A DNA stretch of 39,788 bases, from IMG/VR virus record IMGVR_UViG_3300030906_000182, positions 1 through 39,788 of that record; one strand, 5' to 3'. Positions within the stretch are counted from its first letter, which is position 1. Each line of letters opens with the position of its first letter. Shown piece by piece: positions 8,012-16,030 of this stretch. The notes beneath the pieces were generated by a model. That model made no database searches and was not told where the DNA came from. It saw only the letters and a list, made by a program, of their open reading frames with translations. Source of the stretch: a virus. The position numbers and the translations under genes are program-made.

Positions 8012-8122
8012 CTGGACGACCGGCAATGCGTCGCGGGGCACCGCGCGGTACGGAACCCGCGCGGGGTTTACGCAGGCAGGGAAACCAGCCGCCATATGGC
8101 AGTGGCCTGACTGCACAGAGGA

Positions 8123-10339
8123 TTGCATACCATTCTGACGTTACCTGTTCTCGACCTCGAGACGCTATCGGCTGCCGGGTTCGCATGGGACCACGACGCA
8201 GGGAAATGGACTTCCCTACCCGGCTTCTCCTCGCAGAAACGTGGGCTGCCCGCTGTCGGCGTGTGGCCGTACGTGCAACACCCGACATTTAGAATCGTCC
8301 TTCTCGGGTACGACCTTACGCCGCAGTTCGGCGGGATAACGGCGATACAATGGGAGTACGGGCAACCCCTCGATTGCGTGGCGCCGCTGCTCGCCTACGT
8401 CGCGGCGGGCGGCATACTTGAGTCCCACAATGCCGAATTTGAGCGCGTGAGCTGGAATGAATGGGCGGTGCCGGTACTCGGCTTCCCGCCGCTGTCCATC
8501 CGCCAACAGCGCTGCTCGGCTGTGAAAGCGCGAGCCGCCGGCTTCCCGGGCTCTCTCGGTCCATTGGGAGAGGTGCTCGACGTACCTACGAAGAAGGACG
8601 CCGACGGCTCGCGGCTCATGAAAATGTTCTCGATTCCGCGCAATCCCACGAAGAAAGACCCGCGCACAATCACACTCCCCCACGAGGAGCCCGCCGAATG
8701 GGCGAAGTACAAAGCGTACAACTTAGGCGACCTCGTGACCGAGCATCAAGTCTCGTCCCGCGTGTGCGACCTCTCCCCGCCCGAGCAAGAGCTATGGTTT
8801 CTCGACCAGGAAATAAACGACCGCGGGCATGCTGTCGACCTTGCCGGCGTTGAGAACTGCATTGCGATTGTCGAGCAGGCGTACGACAAATTCGGCCCCG
8901 AGTTCCGCGCGCTGACGGGCGGTATCGAGCCGACCGAGCTTAAGCAGCTACAAGGCTGGCTCGCCGGGCGCGGCGTGCATATGCCGGACATGACCGAGAA
9001 ATCTATCGATGGCGAGATTAAACGCCTCGAAACAGCGGCTAGACTCGCAGCCGAGATTGCAGGGCGAGCTTTCATGGTCGACCCGTCTTTACGTGCCCTG
9101 CAACTACGGCAGATGCTCGGCAGCGCAAGCGTCAAGAAACTGTATGCCCTGGACGCGATGGCGGCGAAAGACGGGCGCGTTCACGGGATGTACCAGATGC
9201 ATGCCACCCACCACGGGCGGACGGGCGGGTACGGTCCGCAGCCGGCGAATCTATACAAGGGCGAGTGGCATACGCTCGAGGAGGTCGAGGCGGCGCTCGC
9301 GGTCATTGCGACACGTTCGCTCGATGCCGTGCAGGCAGCGTACCCGAGCCTCGGTCCGCTCGATGTCGTGAACAATTGCCTGCGCTCGCTGTTCGTGGCG
9401 GCGCCGGGGCACACGCTGATATCGTCCGACTACTCCGCAATTGAGGGTGTCGTGCTCGCAGCGCTCGCGGGCGAACAATGGATACTCGACGTATTCAACG
9501 GTCACGGGATGCTGTACGAGGAACAGATATCGCGCATGACCGGCGTCCCGTTTGAGGAGTTCGTGCGCCATAAGCGCGAGACAGGCAAGCACCATCCGCT
9601 GCGCCAGCAAGGCAAGCTTGCCGTGTTGTCCGGGGGGTACGCCTCGTGGATCGGCGGTTGGAAAAAGTTCGGCGCCGATGAGTACTATCAGGACGATGCA
9701 GCGATTAAGGCGGCGATTCTCGCATACCGGGACAGCGTGCCGCGCATCGTTGAATTTTGGGGCGGACAGACACGCGACAAGTTCCGACCCGGCGAGCGGC
9801 AAGAGCTATACGGGCTTGAAGGCGCCGCCATTAAAGCCGTGATGTACCCTGGCACGTGGCACCACGTCGGTCTAATTGGCTTCTGCGTGGCGAACGACTG
9901 CCTGTATATGCGCCTGCCGAGCGGGCGAGATATCCAGTACCACGCGCCGCGGCTGATGGCGTCCACGCGCCCGTATGCAAGCCCGTGGGAGGAAGCCCTA
10001 TCCTATATGGGCTGGAACACGAACCCCGATAAAGGACCGCCCGCGTGGATACGAATGGACCTTTACGGCGGGGTGCTCACGCAGAACGCGGTTGGTGGCG
10101 TGGCGCGCGACATCATGCAGCACGGAATGCTAAATGCAGACCGCGCCGGGTACCCGATTGTAATGCAGACATACGATGAAGCCTCCGCGGAGGTCCGGCT
10201 GTGCGACACGGCTCCGCTCGGTAACAAGAGCGTCGCGGGGCTCGAGGAGTGCCTTAACGATTTGCCCGCGTACGCCCGCGGCTGGCCGGTCCGGGCGAAG
10301 GGCGGATGGCGCGGACCGCGATACGGGAAATGGGACTAA
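8123..10339 (+). CDS. Family A DNA polymerase with 3'-5' exonuclease domain
   Basis: This 738-residue enzyme has an intact-looking proofreading domain: exo I DLET (D11, E13), exo II ESHNAEF (about 100-106) and exo III YNLGD (Y199, D203). The polymerase domain shows motif A DYSAIEG (D436), motif B RQQGKLAVLSGGY (494-506) and motif C TYDEASAEV with Y684-D685-E686. Most family A enzymes have HDE in motif C, so the Tyr is notable. No ATG is available upstream: an in-frame stop lies at 8108, and TTG at 8123, directly after AGAGGA, is the best start, with CTG at 8111 as the alternative. It is presumably the phage replicative polymerase. Confidence 0.93.
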   Translation: MHTILTLPVLDLETLSAAGFAWDHDAGKWTSLPGFSSQKRGLPAVGVWPYVQHPTFRIVLLGYDLTPQFGGITAIQWEYGQPLDCVAPLLAYVAAGGILESHNAEFERVSWNEWAVPVLGFPPLSIRQQRCSAVKARAAGFPGSLGPLGEVLDVPTKKDADGSRLMKMFSIPRNPTKKDPRTITLPHEEPAEWAKYKAYNLGDLVTEHQVSSRVCDLSPPEQELWFLDQEINDRGHAVDLAGVENCIAIVEQAYDKFGPEFRALTGGIEPTELKQLQGWLAGRGVHMPDMTEKSIDGEIKRLETAARLAAEIAGRAFMVDPSLRALQLRQMLGSASVKKLYALDAMAAKDGRVHGMYQMHATHHGRTGGYGPQPANLYKGEWHTLEEVEAALAVIATRSLDAVQAAYPSLGPLDVVNNCLRSLFVAAPGHTLISSDYSAIEGVVLAALAGEQWILDVFNGHGMLYEEQISRMTGVPFEEFVRHKRETGKHHPLRQQGKLAVLSGGYASWIGGWKKFGADEYYQDDAAIKAAILAYRDSVPRIVEFWGGQTRDKFRPGERQELYGLEGAAIKAVMYPGTWHHVGLIGFCVANDCLYMRLPSGRDIQYHAPRLMASTRPYASPWEEALSYMGWNTNPDKGPPAWIRMDLYGGVLTQNAVGGVARDIMQHGMLNADRAGYPIVMQTYDEASAEVRLCDTAPLGNKSVAGLEECLNDLPAYARGWPVRAKGGWRGPRYGKWD

Positions 10340-10815
10340 GGCGCGTCGTTCATCTGCTTTTCAAGCTCGGCGATACGACCCTGCAGATAAAGTATCTGCG
10401 CGTCCGCATCGTGAGCCCGGGTTAAAATAGCTCCTGAAATATCTTTTCCTGGTCCGACTGTACTGTCGGCGGCTGCGTTTCCAGCGCTGGCAGTTTTGCC
10501 GGCGTCGGGCGCGGACAGTGGAACACGACCGCGGGCGGTGCGCTGGCACAAGACGCCAATATCGCCAACGGCAGGCACAGCAACAGCCTTTTCGTAAATG
10601 ATTGCATTGTGGGACTCCTCAGTTGCAGCGGTAGCATCGTCCTTTGCTACGGCGGTGTTGGCGTGGGTGACGGCGCGTGCATCGACCGTAGCATCCTTCG
10701 CGTGCTCGATGTTGCGCTCGTGGACGATGAGCCACGTCAGGAACCCGCCGACGAGCAGCGCGCCCGCCAGCGGTTTCCAGAACTTCTCGAGCAGCGGCAG
10801 TATCAGGGCTAACAT
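10336..10815 (-). CDS. Rz: Rz-like inner-membrane spanin
   Basis: This 159-residue protein has one N-terminal transmembrane segment (about residues 14-31, PLAGALLVGGFLTWLIV) followed by an Ala-rich helical periplasmic region and a final coiled-coil-like QGRIAELEKQ stretch, the normal plan of an i-spanin. The lipoprotein partner is nested in another frame inside it. The pair fuses inner and outer membranes in the last step of lysis. Its stop codon overlaps the polymerase stop on the other strand, so the two converging operons leave no room for a terminator. Confidence 0.88.
   Translation of the reverse strand: MLALILPLLEKFWKPLAGALLVGGFLTWLIVHERNIEHAKDATVDARAVTHANTAVAKDDATAATEESHNAIIYEKAVAVPAVGDIGVLCQRTARGRVPLSAPDAGKTASAGNAAADSTVGPGKDISGAILTRAHDADAQILYLQGRIAELEKQMNDAP
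10422..10607 (-). CDS. Rz1: Rz1-like outer-membrane spanin lipoprotein, nested in Rz
   Basis: Starting from the ATG at 10607, a 61-residue product has a basic N-terminus and a hydrophobic signal (KRLLLCLPLAILASC) with a lipobox whose Cys would be lipidated. The rest is proline-rich (APPAVVFHCPRPTPAKLPAL), as expected for Rz1. The frame lies wholly inside Rz in a different register, the classic embedded arrangement. It would be sorted to the outer membrane and bind the Rz periplasmic domain. The frame extends upstream to 10637, but that start would add residues before the signal peptide. Confidence 0.85.
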   Translation of the reverse strand: MQSFTKRLLLCLPLAILASCASAPPAVVFHCPRPTPAKLPALETQPPTVQSDQEKIFQELF

Positions 10816-10857
10816 ATGGGTATTAAAACAACGATTTGAGCCAAGCCCACAACCTGC

Positions 10858-11175
10858 TCAAGAAACTTTTAAACCTGTCGGCGCGCTCGGCGGCACAGCG
10901 TATACGAACGTGTCGACCGCCGTCGGTGCGGACACGCCGCTCGCATCGGTCGCGGTCACTTCGACGTAGTAGGTCGTGCCGTTGACGGGCACGAAGCCAA
11001 GCTGCGCGAACGTCACGGTAACGACTCCCGCCACGGGGGCGACAGTCGCGGGAACCGCGTACGACTTGATGGGTGGGTTGACCGTATCAATGAGCGCTGT
11101 GAATGTCAGCGCCTCGGTGAGCGGCGTGCCGTCGGCGTTCGTTGTCGGGGCGGTAAAACTAATTTCGGTTTGCAC
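10858..11175 (-). CDS. Fibronectin type III-like domain protein
   Basis: This 105-residue protein looks like one Ig/FN3-type beta sandwich. Typical features are the GTTYYVEVTATDASGVS strand region and the final PPSAPTGLKVS linker, which normally leads into a following FN3 repeat but here ends the protein. The GTG start follows the previous stop directly, with GGAG about nine bases upstream. It lies between holin-like and spanin genes, an odd place for a structural domain. It might decorate the virion or bind carbohydrate; no signal peptide is seen. Confidence 0.65.
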   Translation of the reverse strand: MQTEISFTAPTTNADGTPLTEALTFTALIDTVNPPIKSYAVPATVAPVAGVVTVTFAQLGFVPVNGTTYYVEVTATDASGVSAPTAVDTFVYAVPPSAPTGLKVS

Positions 11176-11481
11176 TTACTTTTGCTCCGTTGTGATAGAT
11201 ACCGTTTTGCTGACGGTAGGTTGCTGCGCCGTCCAATCGTTCGCGGCGTCCGAGTAAATTCGATACACCCACGGGAGGAGTCCCGTAACTGCCGTGATAA
11301 TGGTTGCCCCGAACCCCGAGGCTTCTAGCGTCCGCTCGGCTGCCGGTAGGTGCATGTACCATCGGAGCAGTGAGTCAGTGACGTACGCCACCCATGCGGC
11401 GTACCCGAATAAAATGAACCGGGGGACGACGCGCCAGGTATCGAATACTTGTGCCGCGTCGAGCCACCGTGTTTTGTTCAC
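11176..11481 (-). CDS. Holin candidate, two transmembrane segments
   Basis: From the GTG at 11481, which overlaps the upstream stop in GTGA, this gives a 101-residue protein. Two hydrophobic segments are evident: about residues 20-42 (RFILFGYAAWVAYVTDSLLR) and 56-76 (GFGATIITAVTGLLPWVYR). The C-terminal tail is polar. Size, topology and location between the lysozyme and the spanins make it the best holin candidate, since the lysozyme lacks a signal or anchor and needs a membrane hole. The open frame extends upstream to 11559, but that part overlaps the neighbour and is Arg-rich noise. Confidence 0.65.
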   Translation of the reverse strand: MNKTRWLDAAQVFDTWRVVPRFILFGYAAWVAYVTDSLLRWYMHLPAAERTLEASGFGATIITAVTGLLPWVYRIYSDAANDWTAQQPTVSKTVSITTEQK

Positions 11482-11729
11482 AGAATCTTGTGCAGGATGT
11501 ACAACACCGCGACCACGAGGGCGCCGGTCACGAACGCATGAGCGTGCGATTCGAGCCACGACGTCGCTTGAGCGTCGAGCGCTGCAAGCTTCGCTTTGAC
11601 CGCTTCAAGGTCGGCTTTCACTTTCGCGAGGTCGGACACGGCGACAGGCGCCGGGGTAACAGGGGGAACTGAAGACATTTGGTCGCTCCTTAAGTGCGGC
11701 GCAACAGCCGGGGGTATTACGTGTGTCAT
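11478..11729 (-). CDS. Small tail-anchored membrane protein, holin or antiholin candidate
   Basis: This 83-residue protein has a proline-rich N-terminus, a short coiled-coil (LAKVKADLEAVKAKLAAL, residues 34-51) and a single C-terminal transmembrane helix (AFVTGALVVAVLYILHKIL). It is coupled to the two-segment holin candidate by a GTGA overlap and lies just downstream of the lysozyme. It could modulate holin timing. An internal ATG at residue 18 (MSSVPPV) would give a 66-residue form; both forms are possible, and a dual start is a familiar way for holin genes to make holin and antiholin. Confidence 0.65.
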   Translation of the reverse strand: MTHVIPPAVAPHLRSDQMSSVPPVTPAPVAVSDLAKVKADLEAVKAKLAALDAQATSWLESHAHAFVTGALVVAVLYILHKIL

Positions 11730-11741
11730 AACCGGGGCGGA

Positions 11742-12197
11742 TTATACAGCGGTCGCCGCCTCAATCATAGCCGCCTCGTCCTCGCGGCGCGTCACGAGGC
11801 CGCCTAGGCGCTTACCGCCGGCAAACTCCCAGTCGAGTAGGTGAACCCTGACCCCCACCCAGTCGCCCGCCTCAACGCATTTGCGGACCGTCGACACGTT
11901 GTAATTGCCGATCCCCTCGTTATATACGAAGTCGGTAAGCGCATCCTCGCCGCCGGGCGGCCATGCGACGCCGGGCGACGCGGCGAGCAACTGCGCACGG
12001 GCAGTGTCTAAGCGCGCCACGAGCGCGGCGTCGCACTCCGCGTACGTCCACAAGACGCCCTCGCAAATTAGCAGACCGGTCGTCCCGTATCCTATCGTCC
12101 ATTTGCACCCGGCGGCGTCCCAATACGCCGACACCGTACCGTCGCCGTTATCCTTGGCGCGACCCTCTCGGGCTTTTACAAAGTCTAGAAGCGTCAA
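11742..12197 (-). CDS. GH24 lysozyme (endolysin)
   Basis: From the TTG at 12197, which overlaps the upstream stop in TTGA, this is a 151-residue soluble lysozyme. The catalytic triad of the T4/lambdoid GH24 class is visible: E11 (KAREG), D27 (YWDAAG) and T34 (KWTIGYGTTG). The spacing between Glu and Asp is longer than in T4 lysozyme. The second half (EDALTDFVYNEGIGNY, then LVTRREDEAAM) matches the helical lobe. There is no signal peptide or SAR segment, so release depends on a holin. The longer upstream frame to 12335 is Arg-rich and overlaps the previous gene. Confidence 0.9.
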   Translation of the reverse strand: MTLLDFVKAREGRAKDNGDGTVSAYWDAAGCKWTIGYGTTGLLICEGVLWTYAECDAALVARLDTARAQLLAASPGVAWPPGGEDALTDFVYNEGIGNYNVSTVRKCVEAGDWVGVRVHLLDWEFAGGKRLGGLVTRREDEAAMIEAATAV

Positions 12198-12469
12198 TGA
12201 TTTCCCCCGCCGCGAGCTAGGTAGTCGGCGGCAATACCTATGCCGGTGCCAATCAGCCCGCCCACAACGGATACGGCGGCGACAAAACCGCGCTGTTTGG
12301 CTTGAGACAATTGGAGCTTGCGCACGTCCGCGCACATTTCCTTATCGCTTATCACGTGAACGGCGAACGTCTCGATGTGAGCATTTAGCTTGCCTTTGAG
12401 CTCGCCTACGTCCTGCTTGATGTCGAGCAGTACGCCCATGAGGGCCTCATTACTTACGTCGTTACTCAC
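12194..12469 (-). CDS. Small coiled-coil membrane protein, holin/XhlA-like candidate
   Basis: This 91-residue protein begins with a helical, heptad-rich region (LLDIKQDVGELKGKLNAHIE, residues 14-33), continues with a KLQLSQAKQR helix, and ends with one glycine-rich hydrophobic segment (about 62-85, GFVAAVSVVGGLIGTGIGI). That plan recalls XhlA-type holin partners. It directly precedes the lysozyme and is coupled to it. With the two other small membrane proteins downstream, three candidates share the lysis cassette, and the sequence does not say which forms the lethal hole. Confidence 0.65.
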   Translation of the reverse strand: MSNDVSNEALMGVLLDIKQDVGELKGKLNAHIETFAVHVISDKEMCADVRKLQLSQAKQRGFVAAVSVVGGLIGTGIGIAADYLARGGGNH

Positions 12470-12470
12470 G

Positions 12471-13649
12471 CTAGGCCACCGTCGCGAACCAATCGCACGT
12501 CCCGGCGTTGCCGTTCTGGTATTGAAATCCCGTGGTCGTGATGCTGCCCGGTACGACCCATCCCGTGTCAGGGCTCGCGTAATTCCATTGCACGAACACG
12601 CGCGGCACTGACGGGAATGTGATGCCGAACGATACCGAGACTACGCCATTGGCGCACGTGAACGTGCCTGATTTTGATTTCGGCACGGTCGCAAGCGCCG
12701 CAGTGACGAACGCTGTTGAGGCAATCTGTAGCGTGTTGGTGCCTGGCGCCGCCGTCGGCACTGTCGGCACGCCCGAGAATATCGGGGACGCGAGGTTGGC
12801 TTTCGCCGCTATGGCTGCGGCAATCGCCGCCTGCACAAACGCGGTTGTCGCAATCTGCGTCGTGTTGGTCGTCGCGGGCGACGCGGTCGGCGCGGTCGGC
12901 GTGCCGGTCAGCACGGGCGAATTGATGGGCGCGAGCCCGGCGGTGCTGACGCCAGTGTTCTGTATATTCGTCCCATCGCAATAAATCGACGTGGGTGCAG
13001 CGGCCCCCGTCTGAGGTATCAGGACGCCGGAACCCGAGGCGGTTTTTACCGTCACGGTAAAGGCGCCCGTGCAAGTATTCGCGACAACCCATTGCGTACC
13101 GACCCATACCGGCAAAATTACGTTGACGTTAGCCGTCAGAGTTCCCGAAAATTCTATGAACGGCGCCGCGGCTTGAAGCGCCGTCAGGGTGACGTTCGAC
13201 CCGCCTAGCGTCACGTCGGTGAAACTTGAGCAAGCAATCGGAAGCCACCCGGTTCCGGCCGTAGTATCCGGGTCAACCGTGTTGCCGTCTACCAAGCTAA
13301 TCCACGCGCCCGTACCGTTCGCGTTCACGAGCACGGCGCCCGCCGGGTACCCGCTGATATCGCTCGAAAGTGTCGAGTTGTACACGCTCAGCGCACCCGC
13401 GGCGAAGTTCGCGCAGTACGCCGTAATCATGTACAGGATACCGTTCATATCCTGCCCGAAGAACGGCAGACCGCCCGAGGCTTCCGGGGTCATCGTGGAC
13501 GGCGGGAACCCGTCGGTAAAGCTCGCCGCGTTGACCGTTGTGGCAATTTGTGACGGGACCGGAATGGGCAAATTGATGTACGTCGGGTCGCTCGCGCCGA
13601 ATCCGAACGGTTCCGAAATGAGCAGCGGGGCGACTAGGGTGCTTGACAT
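12471..13649 (-). CDS. Tail fibre protein with repeated TPTAPTA-type motifs
   Basis: This is a 392-residue predicted fibre. Residues about 250-330 carry two copies of a fibre repeat: TGTPTAPTASPATTNTTQIA-TTAFVQAAIAA, then SGVPTVPTAAPGTNTLQIA-STAFVTAAL. The last 60 residues (SGTFTCANGVVSVSFGITFP to the end) look like a beta-rich tip domain ending in CDWFATVA. The N-terminal 60 residues should attach it to the particle. It is the last structural gene before lysis, the usual place for host-recognition fibres. The receptor is unknown. Confidence 0.85.
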   Translation of the reverse strand: MSSTLVAPLLISEPFGFGASDPTYINLPIPVPSQIATTVNAASFTDGFPPSTMTPEASGGLPFFGQDMNGILYMITAYCANFAAGALSVYNSTLSSDISGYPAGAVLVNANGTGAWISLVDGNTVDPDTTAGTGWLPIACSSFTDVTLGGSNVTLTALQAAAPFIEFSGTLTANVNVILPVWVGTQWVVANTCTGAFTVTVKTASGSGVLIPQTGAAAPTSIYCDGTNIQNTGVSTAGLAPINSPVLTGTPTAPTASPATTNTTQIATTAFVQAAIAAAIAAKANLASPIFSGVPTVPTAAPGTNTLQIASTAFVTAALATVPKSKSGTFTCANGVVSVSFGITFPSVPRVFVQWNYASPDTGWVVPGSITTTGFQYQNGNAGTCDWFATVA

Positions 13650-13662
13650 ATCCGATACTCTA

Positions 13663-15567
13663 TCAAACGTCGGTGTTAATTACGAACGACACGCCCGGCG
13701 GGGTCGGAATGACGCCCGATTGCTGCAAAATCGCTAATTGAATGGCTGATGGCGTGAACGTCAGGTTATAGCTGATTGACATCGGTCCGGTGTTCAGGAC
13801 AAACGCCGTGCCGGGACCGTACAGGTTTTGCAAAATCTGATTGATTGCCGGCGCCGTCGTCGTGCAGATATTCGCGAACGCTTTCGCGAGAATCAATTGG
13901 CGGTAGGCGTCGTCCGGCAGCAAGTACGCTTCCGTCGCGTTGTAGCCCGTATACATCGCGCCGCCCACAGCGGGCTGCGGCGGCTGGTCGCTGCCCATTG
14001 TTTGCCAATCGGGCGGGGGCGTCGCGCTGTTGTCGAAGCCGACGTAATCCGTCGATGTCGGGATGCGCAGCAAGCGCGACACGTTCACGATAACGCCCCA
14101 GATATCGAGCCCAAAGCCGACAGCCGTGTCGACGTTCCATACGAAGTTAAAAAAGTTCGCGAAGTTCGTTGACTGGTCGACGTACTGGTTGAGGTTGTTG
14201 ACCAGCTGCAAAATTGTCGGGCTGTTCGCATACTGCGAAATGACGGTCGCCTCGATGTCGAACAGCGTGCCAACGGCGGCCTCGCCAGTCGACAGCACAA
14301 ACGAAACGATGGCGCCCACGGCGACCGCCGCGCCCGCGCCGGGGTTCTGCGCCATGACCTCGCCCGCCGGCACGAACTGGGACGGCGCCGAGCCGATGGC
14401 GCCCGGTACGAGCCCCGCCTCGAGGAGTGCCGTGATGGCTTCCGACTGCGAGAGCCCGAATAGGTCGGGGACGGTCAGTTGCGGTAAACCGCCGGACACT
14501 ACGACGTTGACAGCCGCGCCACCCGCGGCGAACGCACCCGCCGCGGGCGACTGGCTGATAATATTGCCCGTCAGCACGACGCCGCTCGGTTCGATGGTCT
14601 GCGCGCCGAGCGTGAGCCCCGCCGCCGTGAGAATTCCGGTTGCTACCAGGACCGACGTGTCAACTACGTCCGGAACGGCGATACCCTGCGATTCTGTGAG
14701 GTCGACCGACGCGGGCAGCGTGACGACCGTCCCGCCCACGGGAGATTGCGATAGTACCGTCGTGGGAGCGCTAGCGTCGGGCACCTCGACAACGGTGCCG
14801 ACGGTCAAACCTACTGCCGTGATTGCAGCCTCGGCGGCAGCGTCAAGCAGCCCCACGACGTTGGGCACCGTGGCGCCGCAATCGTTATCGGCAAACGGGC
14901 CCGACGGCGTATAACTCGCGGTGTAGCGCGCGAGTCCTTGCGTAACCCTAAGCTCATCGACGAAAAACTCTTGACCGTTAGGCGGCCCGCCCATCTGAAA
15001 CGTCGTATAAGTCGCCGTTATCGTTTCGGTGAACAGGTACGGCGCGGGGACCAATTGCGCCCCGTTTAGATAGGCGTAATACTGTTGGTTGAAACGGACG
15101 AAAGCGAGCGCGTACCACGTACCGGGGGTTAGCCCGGAGGGCAGGGTCCAGTTAACATCCCCGCCGGGCTGCCCTGCGCCCGAGCTCATAATCAACGAGG
15201 TGCCCCCGTTAATGTACAGAAACAGATTAGGGAAACCCCCGCCATCGTTCCACTGAACGATATTGGCCGGTCCCGTGCCCGTCGGGTTGTACCAAAACTC
15301 AATCGTGAAATCGCCTAGCGTATTCCAAATATCCAGCGACGGACCGGGGCCGCCCCCAGAATAATTTATTTGCAGGAAATCTGAGCTCGACGGAATATTC
15401 AGGCAAGCCGTGCCGAATTCGGGGTCGGTGGTGGTGAGTGCCGCCGCACCCGTGCACACGGCCGTAGTGAACCCGTTTAACGACGAGTCCACAATCGTGG
15501 TCGACCCGTTCGTTCCGTCAAAATGTAGGAGGAGCGCTACATCCGCGAAATTAGGATCACACGACAT
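13663..15567 (-). CDS. LamG - PASTA x3 - DUF2612 tail/baseplate fusion protein
   Basis: This 634-residue protein appears to be a fusion of three parts. Residues 8-225 resemble a LamG/concanavalin lectin fold (ALLLHFDGTNGST, GDFTIEFWYNP, WYALAFVRFN, YLNGA, FFVDELRV). Residues 234-292, 298-358 and 365-427 are three PASTA-like repeats, each starting VPxxxG and ending after a SQSPxxG or AQNPGAG motif. Residues 433-634 (TLFDIEATVISQYANSPTI onward, AYRQLILAKAFANIC) fit DUF2612, a phage baseplate family normally found alone. The DUF2612 part probably anchors it to the baseplate while the first parts reach the cell surface. Domain calls rest on motif patterns. Confidence 0.8.
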   Translation of the reverse strand: MSCDPNFADVALLLHFDGTNGSTTIVDSSLNGFTTAVCTGAAALTTTDPEFGTACLNIPSSSDFLQINYSGGGPGPSLDIWNTLGDFTIEFWYNPTGTGPANIVQWNDGGGFPNLFLYINGGTSLIMSSGAGQPGGDVNWTLPSGLTPGTWYALAFVRFNQQYYAYLNGAQLVPAPYLFTETITATYTTFQMGGPPNGQEFFVDELRVTQGLARYTASYTPSGPFADNDCGATVPNVVGLLDAAAEAAITAVGLTVGTVVEVPDASAPTTVLSQSPVGGTVVTLPASVDLTESQGIAVPDVVDTSVLVATGILTAAGLTLGAQTIEPSGVVLTGNIISQSPAAGAFAAGGAAVNVVVSGGLPQLTVPDLFGLSQSEAITALLEAGLVPGAIGSAPSQFVPAGEVMAQNPGAGAAVAVGAIVSFVLSTGEAAVGTLFDIEATVISQYANSPTILQLVNNLNQYVDQSTNFANFFNFVWNVDTAVGFGLDIWGVIVNVSRLLRIPTSTDYVGFDNSATPPPDWQTMGSDQPPQPAVGGAMYTGYNATEAYLLPDDAYRQLILAKAFANICTTTAPAINQILQNLYGPGTAFVLNTGPMSISYNLTFTPSAIQLAILQQSGVIPTPPGVSFVINTDV

Positions 15568-15581
15568 GGGTACGGTCTACC

Positions 15582-16016
15582 TTAATGCCCTATGGCGAAC
15601 GCTGAAAAATACTGGTAGTTGAACGAGCCCGCCACGAGACATGTCATGCGGATTGTAATGGTATCTGCCGCCGAGACCCACGCGACCCACACGAAGCCAT
15701 CGCCTAGGTCGTTCTCCGGGTTGGCGACTGCGCACATACCTTGCACTGCGCCGGGGCAGCTAATGTTCCATTGCTGCGATTGAAACGCGACCATTGGCGA
15801 CCCGGACGGAGGCGGCGCCGCGTGAGCCGAGCTACCGAAAACTTGGCTGTCCGACGACCACGTGGGCGCCCCGCTTGACGCGCCTGTCAAAACCTGACCC
15901 GCCGTCGGCGCGGCTATGCCGCCGAACGAGCCCGCGTTGTTGTATTGGACCGTCCCGCTCGCGCCGCCTGGCGTAACTGGCGCCCCGCCCCCGCCGCCAC
16001 CTGCTGATTTAAGCAC
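15582..16016 (-). CDS. Short fibre/tip protein sharing its N-terminus with the upstream fibre
   Basis: This gives 144 residues from the GTG at 16016, set by the shared AACTAACGTG start context. The first 34 residues (VLKSAGGGGGGAPVTPGG, then ASGTVQYNNAGSFGG) are identical to those of the next fibre gene because of a 109-bp DNA repeat. The remainder (PTWSSDSQVFGSS, WNISCPGAVQGMCAVANPEN, and a beta-rich end) is unique and contains two cysteines. A Gly-rich arm followed by a small tip domain suggests a fibre tip or adhesin. It is not similar to the long fibre beyond the repeat. Confidence 0.72.
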   Translation of the reverse strand: MLKSAGGGGGGAPVTPGGASGTVQYNNAGSFGGIAAPTAGQVLTGASSGAPTWSSDSQVFGSSAHAAPPPSGSPMVAFQSQQWNISCPGAVQGMCAVANPENDLGDGFVWVAWVSAADTITIRMTCLVAGSFNYQYFSAFAIGH

Positions 16017-16025
16017 GTTAGTTCC
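15917..16025 (-). repeat. 109-bp perfect direct repeat, copy 1
   Basis: Bases 15917-16025 are identical to 17437-17545, 1520 bases apart and in the same orientation. The copy includes the translation start region and the first 34 codons of the short fibre gene. Homologous recombination between the copies would delete the long fibre and connect the upstream gene to the short one without breaking the frame. Confidence 0.95.
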
Positions 16026-16030
16026 TATCC

